Assembly: GCA_021613375.1 (NCBI GenBank)
Contig: CM038728.1
Span: forward strand, 31,857,907 to 31,921,906
Direction of reading: 5' to 3'
Length of the DNA: 64,000 nt
DNA from: Megaleporinus macrocephalus
Taxonomy: Eukaryota > Chordata > Actinopteri > Characiformes > Anostomidae
Under the pieces are notes generated by a model, which searched no databases, was not told the origin of the DNA, and saw only the letters and a list, made by a program, of their open reading frames with translations. Within the stretch, counting starts at the first letter, position 1. Every line of letters starts with the position of its first letter. A program made the translations under genes and the position numbers. Below, one piece after another: positions 1 to 12,160 of this stretch.

Positions 1-326
1 CGGTCATCCGTTACACTTAAAAGTTAAGTGTTCACCAATTACCGCCGTACATGCGTTAATGTATTCGTACGAACGGTACGCATAAATAATGCATATTTAA
101 AAGTGACACCGCGACACGGCACACATTAAAAATGAAAGAGCCGGCAGATTCGCGCCTTTGTGAGCAGATCAGGACTGTAAGGATAATAAATCTGAGAATG
201 ATGTTAAAACAGTTTAACTCTTAAAGACCTCAGTTGTGCTAGACAATAATAAAATTATGCTGTGAATGTATATCACTGTATTATTACTGTAACAATACAT
301 CAGACCATAGTTATCATCAGCGACAT
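1..326. other. Single-copy DNA, no gene seen
   Basis: This opening stretch has no convincing open frame, tandem structure or recognisable transposon end. It is moderately AT-rich and leads directly into the first minisatellite. Confidence 0.5.
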
Positions 327-756
327 CACAGGATGGGCAGTTGTTCAGCATCAGACCGCACAGGATGGGCAGTTGTTCAGCATCAGACCGCACAGGATGG
401 GCAGTTGTTCAGCATCAGACCGCACAGGATGGGCAGTTGTTCAGCATCAGACCACACAGGATGGGCAGTTGTTCAGCATCAGACCGCACAGGATGGGCAG
501 ATGTTCAGCATCAGACCGCACAGGATGGGCAGTTGTTCAGCATCAGACCGCACAGGATGGGCAGTTGTTCAGCATCAGACCGCACAGGATGGACAGTTGT
601 TCAGTATCAGACCGCACAGGATGGGCAGTTGTTCAGCATCAGACCACACAGGATGGGCATTTGTTCAGCATCAGACCGCACAGGATGGGCAGTTGTTCAG
701 CATCAGACCGCACAGGATGGGCAGTTGTTCAGCATCAGACCACACAGGATGGGCAG
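327..756 (+). repeat. 32-bp minisatellite, about 13 copies
   Basis: A 32-bp unit with the core acaggatgggcagttgttca repeats head to tail about 13.4 times with only scattered substitutions. Because 32 is not a multiple of three and the unit lacks stops on this strand, all three forward frames stay open and read the same repetitive peptide out of phase; this is an arithmetic effect and not a gene. The last unit runs into sequence resembling the end of an RTE-type LINE, and the unit itself (gaccgcacaggatgggcag) looks like the LINE sequence just downstream, so the array probably expanded from within that element. Confidence 0.95.
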
Positions 757-960
757 AAGACCACCAACTCAGAACAGCTGAAGGTAAAAGTGGACGACCA
801 GCTACAAGATAAATGGTGATAAAAGGTGATCAGAACAAATCATAACCTAGCCAATCAGAAGCCTGAAGACCTCTAACAGGAGAGAGTACATTCTGGAGAA
901 CTACTGTCTATATGATCAGCAGGAGTCAGAACTGACCTGACCGACTTTAATAACAATAAT
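757..960 (+). mobile_element. RTE-like LINE 3' remnant
   Basis: The run ctgaaggtaaaagtgg followed by acaagataaatgg, then cagaagcctgaaga and finally aggagtcagaactgacctga aligns in the same order with the fragment at 62.64-62.82 kb. There the matching pieces are ctgaagataaaaaag, acaagatagatgg, cagaagcctgaagc and aggggtcgaaactgac. That order and the tail resemble the C-terminus and 3' end of RTE/BovB-like LINEs (family knowledge). Stops and indels break any reading frame. The assignment is by weak similarity between two decayed copies, so it is moderate. Confidence 0.5.
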
Positions 961-1458
961 ATTAATCCATTAATGCAGGTATATGAGTGGAGTAAATATT
1001 TATAACAGTAACTGTCTGGAGGCTCTGCTACTGTTATTCTACAGTCCAGAACAGTAACTCATCGTCCAGGAACTCACCAGGACTCGCGGCGTCTTCGGAC
1101 AGACTGACCAAATTAGAGGGGCTGTGACTCGAGCCGGTGTGGAGTTTAGAGCTGTTACTGTTGGAGGCAGATGATAAAAGCGCTGAGTCCCCTCAGAGTC
1201 TGCGTTTAATGTGATGTAACAGCACCTGACGGGGGGAATTACTGCCATACTGCATGCAGAAGAGTCGGGAGGGTGATGAAATCTGACAGCATTATTTTCA
1301 GAGCAACAAAACTGTGACAAACGTGCTGGTGTGGGCGAAGACTCGGCGAAACAGTATTCACAGTAAAACACGCTGAAACCTCACCAAAGATCTTTCCTTC
1401 CCTTTTTTCAGGTTTCCTGACAGAGCCGGAGGAACGTTAACAGGGCAAGGGACTCTGA
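961..1458. other. Single-copy DNA, no gene seen
   Basis: No exon or RNA gene could be supported here. A minus-strand open frame of about 110 codons at 1039-1371 has no recognisable domain and ordinary composition; I treat it as chance. Confidence 0.5.
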
Positions 1459-1459
1459 G

Positions 1460-1493
<34 letters not shown>

Positions 1494-1494
1494 T

Positions 1495-1541
<47 letters not shown>
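1459..1541 (+). repeat. (CT)n microsatellite
   Basis: About 83 bases of CT dinucleotides with a few TTT interruptions. The antisense strand therefore reads as Arg-Glu repeats in one frame, which is not a protein. Confidence 0.97.
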
Positions 1542-1544
<3 letters not shown>

Positions 1545-1662
1545 GAAACACCAGCTCGGCCCACCAAGAGAAACTTTTAATAAGTGTAGAGAAGTAGTTA
1601 CCGACCTGTCCTCTGAGCTTTAGCTGTCAGAGTGAGATCCTCTGATAGAAATCCAACCTCCC

Positions 1663-1705
1663 AACACACACACACACACACACATACACACACACACACA
1701 CACAC
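1663..1705 (+). repeat. (CA)n microsatellite
   Basis: CA dinucleotides interrupted once by a T near the middle, ending in cgcgg. Confidence 0.97.
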
Positions 1706-2042
1706 GCGGTGAACTAATATAACAGCAAACAAATACACACCTCTGAGAAAAAGAGGAAAAACACAATCCACCAGTGAGGCGAAAGTCCAAACTGCTACGA
1801 GACTGTTCTTTTCAGGCTTCTTTGAGAAAAACTCATTTTTCTTCATTTCAAATCCAAACTTCACATATATTTCTGAAGTATTGCTAAAGACACTGACATA
1901 GTACTTCATCTTCCTGCTGTACACAGCGAAAAGAATAAAAGCAACTCAGTCTATACAGTTCTATAAACGGGCAAAGAATTTTAAGTTTAAAACATTCAAA
2001 TAAGATCAACAAAATAAGAAGAATTAACAGTGATTCAACAGT
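1706..2042. other. Single-copy DNA, no gene seen
   Basis: AT-rich sequence between the CA microsatellite and the 41-bp array. Nothing recognised. Confidence 0.5.
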
Positions 2043-2600
2043 TACCTGAAGAGGTGATAGTGAGTCTGTGTAGTATCATTTTGTACCTGAAGAGGTGATA
2101 GTGAGTCTGTGTAGTATCATTTTGTACCTGAAGAGGTGATGGTGAGTCACTGTAGTATCATTTTGTTCCTGTAGAGGTGATAGTGAGTCACTGTACTTTC
2201 ACTTTGTATCTGAAGAGGTGATAGTGAGTCACTGTAGTACCACTTTGTACCTGAAGAGGTGATAGTGAGTCACTGTAGTACCACTTTGTACCTGAAGAGG
2301 TGATAGTGAGTCACTATAGTACCACTTTGTACCTGAAGAGGTGATAGTGAGTCACTGTAGTACCACTTTGTACCTGAAGAGGTGATAGTGAGTCACTGTA
2401 GTACCACTTTGTACCTAAAGAGGTGATAGTGAGTCACTGTAGTACCACTGTGTACCTGAAGAGGTGATAGTGAGTCACTGTAGTACCACTTTGTACCTGA
2501 AGAGGTGATAGTGAGTCACTGTAGTACCACTTTGTACCTGAAGAGGTGATAGTGAGTCCAGGAGTAGAATCAGTCCAACATGTGAGGATAAGGAAGTAGT
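2043..2600 (+). repeat. 41-bp minisatellite with flank, about 12.5 copies
   Basis: The unit begins acctgaagaggtgatagtga and ends in ccactttgt, repeating every 41 bases to about 2559. Early copies differ (tcactgta versus tctgtgta) and later ones are nearly uniform. The same unit is present in reverse complement at 24.66-25.19 kb. The 36 bases after the last unit (about 2563-2600, containing cagtccaacatgtgaggat) are also found in reverse complement beside that second array, with two mismatches. Array plus flank therefore make one dispersed sequence, perhaps part of a mobile element. Confidence 0.95.
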
Positions 2601-2689
2601 GTGCTGCCCCGCGAGTCGGTTTCTACCCTGTTGTCAATCAAAGGAAGTTCGATTATAGATATTTAACAAAACATACAGTATAAAAACAT

Positions 2690-3590
2690 ACACCATCAAA
2701 CATCCTCATTATTCTTTTACTGTTCATTCAATTCAGTACTTAGTTTAATAATCACTACTGACTACTGATAAACTCATTTACACCATCAAACATCCTCATT
2801 ATTCTTTTACTGTTCATTCAGTTCAGTACTCAGTTTAATAATCACTACTGACTACTGATAAACTCATTCACACCATCAAACACCCTCATTATTCTTTTAC
2901 TGTTCATTCAGTTCAGTACTCAGTTTAATAATCACTACTGACTACTGATAAACTCATTTACACCATCAAACATCCTCATTATTCTTTTAATGTTCATTCA
3001 GTTCAGTACTCAGTTAATAATCACTACTGACTCCTGATAAACTCATTTACACCATCAAACATCCTCATTATTCTTTTAATGTTCATTCAGTTCAGTACTC
3101 AGTTTAATAATCACTACTGACTACTGATAAACTCATTTACACCATCAAACATCCTCATATTCTTTTATGTTCATTCAGTTCAGTACTCAGTTTAAAAATC
3201 ACTACTGACTACTGATAAACTCATTTACACTATCAAACATCCTCATTATTCTTTTAATGATCATTCAGTTCAGTACTCAGTTTAATAATCACTTCTGACT
3301 ACTGATAAACTCATTTACACCATCAAACATCCTCATTATTCTTTTAATGTTCATTCAGTTCAGTACTCAGTTTAATAATCACTACTGACTACTGATAAAC
3401 TCATTTACACCATCAAACATCCTCATTATTCTTTTAATGTTCATTCAGTTCAGTACTCAGTTTAATACTCACTACTGACTACTGATAAACTCATTTACAC
3501 CATCAAACGTCCTCATTATTATTTTACTGTTCATTCAGTTCAGTACTCAGTTTAATACTCACTACTGACTCCCTGATAAACCTCAGGAAA
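2690..3590 (+). repeat. 90-bp tandem repeat, about 10 copies
   Basis: Each unit starts acaccatcaaacatcctcat and continues through attcagttcagtactcag to aaactcattt. Copies start near 2690, 2780, 2870, 2960 and 3049, with one-base deletions in some later copies. Divergence is low. No frame is open across the array. Confidence 0.95.
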
Positions 3591-4427
3591 TTAACTTGTC
3601 ATTCATTCCCAAGTCCTTCTGGTCTCTAAGCTGCCTCCATCTTTCGGACTCATCATCAGTATTTACTGGAGGTCTACAGCGTTTCTGGTGGTGGAGCTGT
3701 TCAGAAGGTCAGGTAGGATCAGACGTTATCTTTGTTGGCCCAGTTCGTTTGGCTGCAGGGCGCTGTGTTTGCCTGCCAATTTGTTTCATATCTGGCAACC
3801 CGAGGTGATGAAATGGTTCTGGGTAGCGGGAAGTGGGAGCAGCATTGCAGGTCAAAACACAAACAGAGTTTTTTAGTCCAGGCTGTAAATTTCAAAGTAC
3901 TGACTGAATCAGTTTATATCTCGTCACTGTATCTTCAAGTATCTTCAAAATGCTAACTTTACAGGAGAGGACAAAAACTGTCTTTACTTCCAATGTAAGT
4001 CAATGGAACCAGAAGTTTTTCCAGGTAATTATGGAGTGTTTCTATTGGTCCGTTAATCATTAGATTTTCACTCAATGTAAACGTTCTCAAATGCTGCAGA
4101 AAAAAAAAAAAAAATCATTGGACAGCGATGATATACAGTTTTATCCACAGTCCAGTGGGTCCAGGTTACTATACAATTCTATATGTCTGTAGGTCCCCAC
4201 TGAGGTAGACGGTTATAATTGTTCAGTAGTTTTCATTTCAACTCACTTTGATTGTAGATCAAGTCAGAAGTTATTCAGTTCTGTGCAGTCTACAGTACAA
4301 ACAGACTTTACTGTACTGTATACACACTTTCTCGCAAACCTTCCTCTAACCCTGCCTTCACATCGGCCCTACCGCGTACTTTACTGGCTAGAGTCTTCAG
4401 AATGTATAAATAAAAACAAAATTTTGT
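3591..4427. other. Mostly single-copy DNA with one dispersed repeat
   Basis: Three overlapping short forward frames (about 60-75 codons) lie near 3596-3956 but show no domain and no splice context. The segment at 3953-4082 is a dispersed repeat listed separately. A short A-run follows at about 4100. Confidence 0.45.
3953..4082 (+). repeat. Dispersed repeat, copy 1
   Basis: The run aatgtaagtcaatggaacca, followed downstream by gtgtttctattggtccgtt, matches the segment at 5645-5772 (same first 20 bases, then cgtttctattgatctgttt) in the same orientation. Similarity is imperfect over about 120 bases. It is probably an old interspersed element; the family is not identified. Confidence 0.55.
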
Positions 4428-5160
4428 CCACAAATCAGACCTTCCTGCCAGTTTTGCCATAAATCAGACCTTCCCACCCAGTCTATATTTCAAATCAGAC
4501 CTTCCTGCCCAGTTTTACCACAAATCAAACATTCCCGCCCAGTTTTTATCACAAATCAGACCTTCCCACCCAGTCTGTATTACAAAGCAGACCTTCCTCA
4601 CAGTCTATATTACAAATCAGACCTTCCCACCCAGTCTATATAACAAATCAGACGTTCCCGCCCAGTCTATTTTACAAATCAAACCTTCCTGCCCAGTCTA
4701 TTTTACAAATCAGACCTTCCCGCCCAGTCTGTATTACAAATCAGGCCTTCCTGCCCAGTCTATATTACAAATCAGACCTTCCCGCCCAGTCTATATTACA
4801 AATCAGACCTTCCTGCCCAGTCTATTTTACAAATCAGACCTTCCTGCCCAGTCTATATTACAAATCAGGCCTTCCTGCCCAGCCTATATTACAAATCAGG
4901 CCTTCCTGCCCAGTCTATATTACAAATCAGGCCTTCCTGCCCAGTCTATATTACAAATCAGACCTTCCCACCCAGTCTATTTTACAAATCAGACCTTCCC
5001 GCCCAGTCTATATTACAAATCAGGCCTTCCCGCCCAGTCTATATTACAAATCAGACCTTCCCGCCCCGTCTATATTACAAATCAGACCTTCCCGCCCAGT
5101 CTATATTACAAATCAGACCTTCCCACCCAGTCTATTTTACAAATCAGACCTTCCCACCAA
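4428..5160 (+). repeat. 31-bp minisatellite, about 23 copies
   Basis: The unit contains caaatcagaccttcctgccc and then agtctatatta. Variable positions alternate between cccgcccag, cctgcccag and cccacccag and between tatatt and tatttt. Early copies are more divergent than the centre. Confidence 0.95.
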
Positions 5161-6329
5161 TTCAGAACTTTCATAAAGTTAAACTTCACTCAACTTCTCT
5201 TCATCGCCAGATCCTCCCACTTCACATCACCAATGTTCACACTGCTTTCACCAGCTCTCACTGAAAATCAGTGATGTTCAGTTTCTGACCACAGAGCCAC
5301 TCTTGGCTGGACATTTGGAGTGGACAGCCCACTCTGACCATAGAAGTTACACAGACGTGTGTAGAGAAATCACACTTCTGGTAGAATTTCATGTGTTAAC
5401 TTAGGTAAAGCACTTTTCTACACACTTTAATCACCTGGTCACCATATCAATACTGACCTGTAGGGTTAATTATATGTGTTAATGCTATTAACCAATCAGA
5501 GCAATAACAAATGCATTAAATGAAGATAGAGCCGGAATCTTCTCTGCCGTAAACAAACATATATGATCCATTCTGATCTACTTCTATAGATGGCAGTCTA
5601 GCAGATATGTCACTGCTGTCAAAATCTAACCTCATATGTACAAAATAAGAACTTTCCTGGAGAAGACAAAACACATTTCACTTGTAATGTAAGTCAATGG
5701 AACCAGATGTCTTTCCAAGTCTTTCTGAGCCGTTTCTATTGATCTGTTTATTATGAAGTTTACAATGTGTAGACCCTCAGGTACAGTCAAACACTGAAAA
5801 TTAACGATTTGCCCACTAGTGGTAAAGCATGGAAATATGTAAAGTATGTTTGTGATTCTTTATGTGTGCTTCAGGATTTCCCACAGAAACTATTCTGAGG
5901 TGTCTGGATTTGGATTACACAGCACCACACTGAGCCGTTCCTCTCCGATGGGGAACCGTAAACAGCTTCAGGCTCAACATCATAAAGCTCAGAGTGTAAT
6001 TCCGGATATTCCCTCTACCACCTGTAATTTACACTGACATTTCCATCCAGCGAGGAGGTTCAGGCTCGTCCGTAGCTGTCCTTTCGGGGTCGTTTGGGGT
6101 CGTGGTGGGGTTTGTACGGTGTTATGCTGCATGTGTTCATCCGTTATGGTTCAGTACTCTACAGAATGGCCTGGCTCTCAGTGTAATCTCACAGCAGCTC
6201 CAAAAACCTCACAGTGCCACAGTACTGTCCCGCACAATGGCTCTGTAAAATATTAATGAAGTGCTCCGGTCAGTCGGCATAAAAAATCCCACCTCCATCA
6301 GCACCTTCTGCCCTCCGCACAAAGCAATA
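5161..6329. other. Single-copy DNA with a second dispersed-repeat copy
   Basis: No gene is supported. A 63-codon forward frame at 5846-6037 has no recognisable domain. The portion at 5645-5772 matches 3953-4082. The region just before 6330 grades into the next array. Confidence 0.45.
5645..5772 (+). repeat. Dispersed repeat, copy 2
   Basis: This copy shares aatgtaagtcaatggaacca and the surrounding 120 bases with 3953-4082, with substitutions and small indels. Same orientation, 1.7 kb apart. Confidence 0.55.
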
Positions 6330-8205
6330 CATCAGCAAAAATCCATTACCCAGTCCCCAAAACTCCCCTAACCAAATCCTCCCAGTTCCCAAACGTTCCT
6401 TATCCAAATCCACCCAGTCCCCAAACCTGCCATAACCAAATCCACCCAGTTACTAAACCCACCTTAACCAAATCCTCCCAGTTCCCAAACGTTCCTTATC
6501 CAAATCCATCCAGTCCCCAAACCTGCCTTAACCAAATCCACCCAGTTACTAAACCCACCTTAACCAAATCCTCCCAATTCCCAAACGTTCCTTATCCAAA
6601 TCCACCCAGTCCCCAAACCTGCCTTAACCAAATCCACCCAGTTACTAAACCCACCTTAACCAAATCCTCCCAATTCCCAAACGTTCCTTATCCAAATCCA
6701 CCCAGTCCCCAAACCTGCCTTAACCAAATCCACCCAGTTACTAAACCCACCTTAACCAAATCCTCCCAATTCCCAAACGTTCCTTATCCAAATCCACCCA
6801 GTCCCCAAACCTGCCTTAACCAAATCCATCCAGTTACTAAACCCACCTTAACCAAATCCTCCCAATTCCCAAATGTTCCTTATCCAAATCCACCCAGTCC
6901 CCAAACCTGCCTTAACCAAATCCATCCAGTTACTAAACCCACCTTAACCAAATCCACCCAGTTACTGAACCCACCTTAACCAAATCCTCCCGGTTCCCAA
7001 ACGTTCCTTATCCAAATCCATCCAGTCCCCAAACCTGCCTTAACCAAATCCACCCAGTTACTAAACCCACCTTAACCAAATCCACCCAGTTACTAAACCC
7101 ACCTTAACCAAATCCCTCCCAGTTACTAAACCCACCTTAACCAAATCCTCCCAGTTACTAAACCCACCTTAACCAAATTCCCTCAGTTTCCAGACCTACC
7201 TCAATAAAATCCTACCAGTTCCCAAACCACCCATAACCAAACTCTTCCAGTTCCCAGACCTACCTTATACAAATCCTCTCAGTTTCCAAATCTGCCTCAA
7301 TCAAATTCTCCCAGTTCCCAGACATACCTTTTCCATATCCCCTCAGTTTCTAAACCTTCTTTAACCAAATCCTCCCAGGTCCCAAATATCCCTTATTCAA
7401 ATCCCCTCAGTTTCTAAAGCTCCCTCAACCAAATCCTTTCAATTCCCAATCCTGCCTTAACCAAATCCTTCCAATTCCCAGACCTACCTTAACCAAATCC
7501 TTTCAATTCCCAATCCTGCCTTAACCAAATCCTTCCAATTCACAATCCTGCCTTAACCAAATCCTTCCAATTCCCAATCCTGCCTTAACCAAATCCTTCC
7601 AATTCCCAGACCTACCTTAACCAAATCCTTCCAATTCCCAGACCTACCTTAACCAAATCCTTTCAATTCCCAATCCTGCCTTATCCAAAATCTCTCCAAT
7701 TCCCAATCCTGCCTTAACAAAATCCTTCCAATTCCCAGACCTACCTTAACCAAATCTTTTCAATTCCCAATCCTGCCTTATCTAAATCCTTCCAATTCCC
7801 AACCCTGCCTTAACCAAATCCTTTCAATTCCCAATCCTGCCCTAACCAAATTCTCCCAGTTCCCAAACATCCCTTGTCTAAATATACCCAGTTCTCAAAC
7901 CTCTTTACCTAATCCTCCTAGTTCCCAAACCTCGCCTAACCAAATTCTTACAGATCCCAAACCTGCCTTAACCAAATCCTTTCAATTCCCAAACCAATCT
8001 TAACCAAATCCTTCTAATTCCCAAACCTACCCTAACCAAATTCTTACAGATCCCAAACCTGCCTTAACGAAATCCTTTCAATTCCCAAACCTACCTTAAC
8101 CAAATCCTTCTAATTCCCAAACCTCCCTTAACCAAATCATCCCAGTTCTCAAACCTCCCTGATCCAAATCCTTCCAGTTCCCAAAACTGTCTTACCCCAA
8201 AATGT
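6330..8205 (+). repeat. 31-bp minisatellite with 93-bp higher order
   Basis: The basic unit is about 31 bases, accaaatcctcccagttccc plus a variable tail. From about 6390 to 7000 three unit types follow in fixed order (tail aaacgttcctta, then cccaaacctgcctta, then ttactaaacccacctta), giving a 93-bp higher-order period repeated about six times. From about 7430 a second variant (ctttcaattcccaatcctgcc) predominates, and the last 350 bases are degenerate. The strand is C- and A-rich, with very little G. Confidence 0.95.
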
Positions 8206-8929
8206 AATCGGACTGGCCTGTTTGGTATCTGAAGTGTTATACACTTGCCTATATCATTAAAGCATGTACATCAGCTCACATATAAAGATAACAGTGTGTC
8301 CTGTTGTTCCAGAAACATGTTATTACTAAATGTTGCAGCTTTGGATGCAGTAAGCTTTAAACAAAACTGATCATCTTCAATTTGACAGGATTGATTGTTT
8401 ATATTCATTGATCAGTGTTAGAAAATAGTTCAGAAATTGTTTAAAAACATTGTTTAACATTTAGTTAAAACCAAATAATTTTAAAACATTGGTTTAAATG
8501 TTTTTAAAAAACTAGTTCTATTTATTTAAAAAAAATAATAAAAAGAAGAAAAATAATAAGTTTGAAAATGTTTTATAAAGAGCTTTTAGTTAAAGAAATT
8601 ATTTCCAAAAATATATTAGTTTAAAAATAATAAAAAATATATTTTAATATACTTGTTTAAAAATGGTTTAAACGTTCAGTTTTAAAAAATCATTTAAAAA
8701 TAGATAAAAAAATAATAAAATATTAATTTGAAAATGTTTAATAAGTAGTTTAGCATTTAGTTTAAAATGAATTTAAAAGATTTATATTTTTTTATTTGCT
8801 GATTTTTTTTTAATAGTTTAAAAATAATTTTAAAAAGCTAGGTAATCCAGATTTTCATGTTTTTTAATAGTGTTTAGTGGTTTTAAATAATTTGCATCTC
8901 TCAGTTGCAAGCAGATGACTATTGTTTGT
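8206..8929. other. AT-rich single-copy DNA
   Basis: From about 8430 to 8880 the sequence is dominated by TTTAAAAA-like words without a fixed period. No TIRs or coding frame were found. It may be a decayed tandem or simply low-complexity DNA. Confidence 0.5.
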
Positions 8930-9640
8930 TAACCAGGTTTCTAATTATTACTCGGGTCTGAACTTCCGATGGAGCTCCATGGTCGATGGAGTCCATTCAG
9001 AGTAAAGCGAGGACTCGTAGATGAACTATCGCTTTAACTGGAGAGAGAAAAAGCCAGCTCTGAAGACAGACAGCAGCATCATCACCTTCTCTTTCACTCC
9101 AGTCATCACCTCTCGCTCTCTCCCTCCTGCTCTCTCCCCTGCGGTTTATTCTGCTCCTCAGACAGAGGCCTGTGGCTGGAGAGCTTTTTAAATAGTAATG
9201 GCCTAATAACGGTGGGTGGTGGGGATGGATACGGGCAGGCCGGCCCGCCGCAGTGCAGCACAGGGAAAGGTCAGGACACTAGAGCGTCTCTCTCTCGCTC
9301 TCTCTCTCTCTCTTTTTCTCTCTCTCTCTCTGTGCTGGAGGCTGAAAGCGCTGGACTGTGCAGGGCTCCTGTAATGGGCTTTTGCTGCTCGATTCCACAG
9401 CCCTGCCCGCTGAGCTTTCTATGAAATTTGTAATGGAGCCTTGAGGGGGTCTGGAAGCGGCCCATTCCTTTGGAGCCCCCTTTATCTTTTTGCATATTTA
9501 TCCACTTTTCCCCGCTGTAAAGGTACGACGCCGGCCTTTTGTTCGCCTCGTTTTTTATCGCCGCTCATTTTATGCTGCTGCAAATTTGTGACGACTTGAT
9601 TTGTTTCTAAAGCCAAACTCTGTACGCCGGCTCCGAGCAT
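8930..9640. promoter_or_regulatory. Candidate conserved non-coding island
   Basis: This stretch is non-repetitive apart from a CT tract and differs in texture from its surroundings. It contains ctttttaaatagtaatggcc, a GC-rich segment around 9230, and tgcatatttatccac and cgctcattttatgctgctg near 9500-9580. Such mixed AT/GC single-copy DNA is typical of conserved enhancers, but no conservation can be measured here, so this is only a candidate. Confidence 0.25.
9282..9333 (+). repeat. (CT)n imperfect microsatellite
   Basis: CT dinucleotides interrupted by CGCT and TTTTT. Both overlapping frames of about 70 codons here are low-complexity artefacts. Confidence 0.9.
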
Positions 9641-9952
9641 CCAGACCTCCCTTACACTCAGCTCTACATCTCAGATCTCTCATAAAACTCTTTACTTTCA
9701 GGTCAGCTTCTTAACGGTTTATTAACTATTAATAAATCCACAATAATACTATAATAAATAAAAACAACAGTTGTTGCTAAACTCAGTAGAAATGTACTAT
9801 ACTGATGGGTTAATAAGGTTGAGTGTGTTAATGCTATACATGCAAATAATGGGTTAAAAGAGTGTGACAATGCTACACAACATTCAGAGTATGATTTCAA
9901 TGATATATAGTACAACTATGTTCCCTAACTAACGGTACTGAGAAATACCCTT

Positions 9953-10836
9953 GACCGTACCAACCCAGAGACAAGAGACTAGAGGGGTACCATCCCAGAG
10001 ACTAGAGACAAGAGGGGTACCATCCCAGAGACTAGAGACTAGAGGGGTACCATCCCAGAGACTAGAGACTAGAGGGGTACCATCCCAGAGACTAGAGAAT
10101 AGAGGGTACCATCCCAGAGACTTGATAATAGAGGGGTACCATCCCAGAGACTAGAGAATAGAGGAGTACCATTCCAGAGACTAGAGGGGTACCAGCCCAG
10201 AGACTAGAGACTAGAGGGGTACCATCCCAGAGACTAGAGAATAGAGGGGTACCATCCAAGAGACAAGAGACTAGAGAGCAGGGACTTGAGGGGTGCCAAC
10301 CCAGAGACTAGAGGGGTACAATCCCAGAGACTAGAGACTAGAGGGGTACAATCCCAGAGGTTATAAACTAGAGGGGAACCACCCCAGAGGCTAGAGACTT
10401 GAGAGTAGAGGGGTACCATTCCAGATACTAGACTGGTACCATCCCAGAGACTAGAAACTAGAGGGGAACCACCCCAGAGGTTACAGAGTAGAGGGGTACC
10501 ATCCCAGAGACTAGAGACTGGACGGGTACCACCCCAGAGGTTATAGACTACAAGGGCCCCGCCGCAGAGACTAGAGGGGAACCACCCCAGAAGTTATAGA
10601 CTAGAAGGGCCCTGCCGCAGAGACTAGAGGGGTACCACCCCACAGATTAGAGACTAGAGGGGCACCATCCAAAAGACTAAAAGCTATAGGGACAGAGCTA
10701 CCCCAGAGACAGAGTCTAGAGGCTAGAGGGGAAATACCCCAGAGACTAGAAGCTATAGGGGAATTACCCTAGAGGCTAAAGGCTAGAGGGGAACTACCCC
10801 AGAGATAGAGACGAGAGGCTAGAGGGGAAACACCCC
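9953..10836 (+). repeat. 30-bp minisatellite, degenerate toward the end
   Basis: The unit contains cccagagactagagactaga followed by ggggtaccat. The first 250 bases are regular; later units change to aaccacccc and ctaaaggctagag and vary in length by roughly 8-15 bases through loss or gain of the internal gagacta block. KpnI-like ggtacc recurs in most units. Confidence 0.93.
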
Positions 10837-11954
10837 AGGACCTACTGTTCGGAGTGATTGATTATCAGTTCTTTATAAATTGCATGTTAATTCTTAGGTA
10901 ACCATTACTACGACCTTAAAATAAAGTGTTACCCGAATCCTCGTCCTGCACTGAGGTGTTTGTGTTCTCTACACGAGTGATAACATTTAAATTGAGAATA
11001 AAATGACTCCCACCCACATCCCCCCCTCTCTCATACAGGCAATGTTAGTTTAGCGCTAATTCAACATGGGTGGCATTTAACATTCGTTTCAAGCCTCAGA
11101 CATCCAACCGGGACTGATTCAGCAGGTAATACAGGTAATAGTTTAATATTATCACAGTACACTTAAAGATACATTAAATTATTACTTACAGTAAAGTTTA
11201 TGGCACTTGGGGACATGATTACATTTAATAAGCTTCTATTTACTCATCAAAACACTTAATTATTTAAATATTTAAACAGTATTAATACAGTAAGTAGAGC
11301 TTTTCCATACGTCAGTGTGTTTATTTAACCCTTTCCAAGCTTCTCCTTCTATAAACAACCCAGTATTATTATCAGTTCTCATCTAATACCTGTTTTGACT
11401 GCTCAGTACTTCATTAAGCTAAATCAAGATTTGCTGCTGAAGGAACTGAACACATTCATACAATGTCTGGGGCGTCCAGGAGAAATCTGGAACTACATTT
11501 TGTTCTTCAAACTGGAGCTCAAGGTCTGATCTACTTCTCTCACAATAACATATTCATGTTACTTTGTATTGCATGTATGATTATTTACATCTGTTCTAAT
11601 CAGATCTGCTGTTCAGACTTTTTTAAACTATCAGCTCCACGTCTCCAATCACTCAATACGATCTAACAGGGCAGAGCTCAGTGACACCATCTCATATGAT
11701 GGAACGTGACGCTCAGTAAAAGGAGAACGAAAGGAAGAAGGAAAGGAGAAGGACCTGCCAGTAGACGACACGTCTGACAAAGGATATTTAAATGACCTGA
11801 GCTTCTTTTCTTCTTACTCTGATTCCTTTTCTTTTCATTTATTAAACAGCTGCTGGACGTAAAAGAGCTTTAATACTGCATGAGCTCCTCACTGGGACGT
11901 CTGAGAGACAATAGAGGAAACTCCACACACACCTGTACCACACTCAGCTACCAG
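10837..11954. other. Single-copy DNA, no gene seen
   Basis: The segment accttaaaataaagtgttacc near 10915 resembles the end of a common fish interspersed repeat, but the rest of the element was not found. A 67-codon frame at 11463-11666 has no recognisable domain. Otherwise unremarkable AT-rich DNA. Confidence 0.4.
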
Positions 11955-11956
11955 AG

Positions 11957-12005
<49 letters not shown>

Positions 12006-12006
12006 G

Positions 12007-12047
<41 letters not shown>

Positions 12048-12052
12048 GACAG
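11955..12052 (+). repeat. (GA)n microsatellite
   Basis: About 98 bases of GA dinucleotides with a few GCGA and GGGA interruptions, ending in ggggga. Confidence 0.97.
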
Positions 12053-12160
12053 AGTTCTTGACAGCCCTTTATTTTGAACAAGTCGTACCGTGTGAGCCGT
12101 CATCTCAGAGCGGCGCCACTCAGCCAGTAAATGAATGAAATGAAATAACATACATTCATC

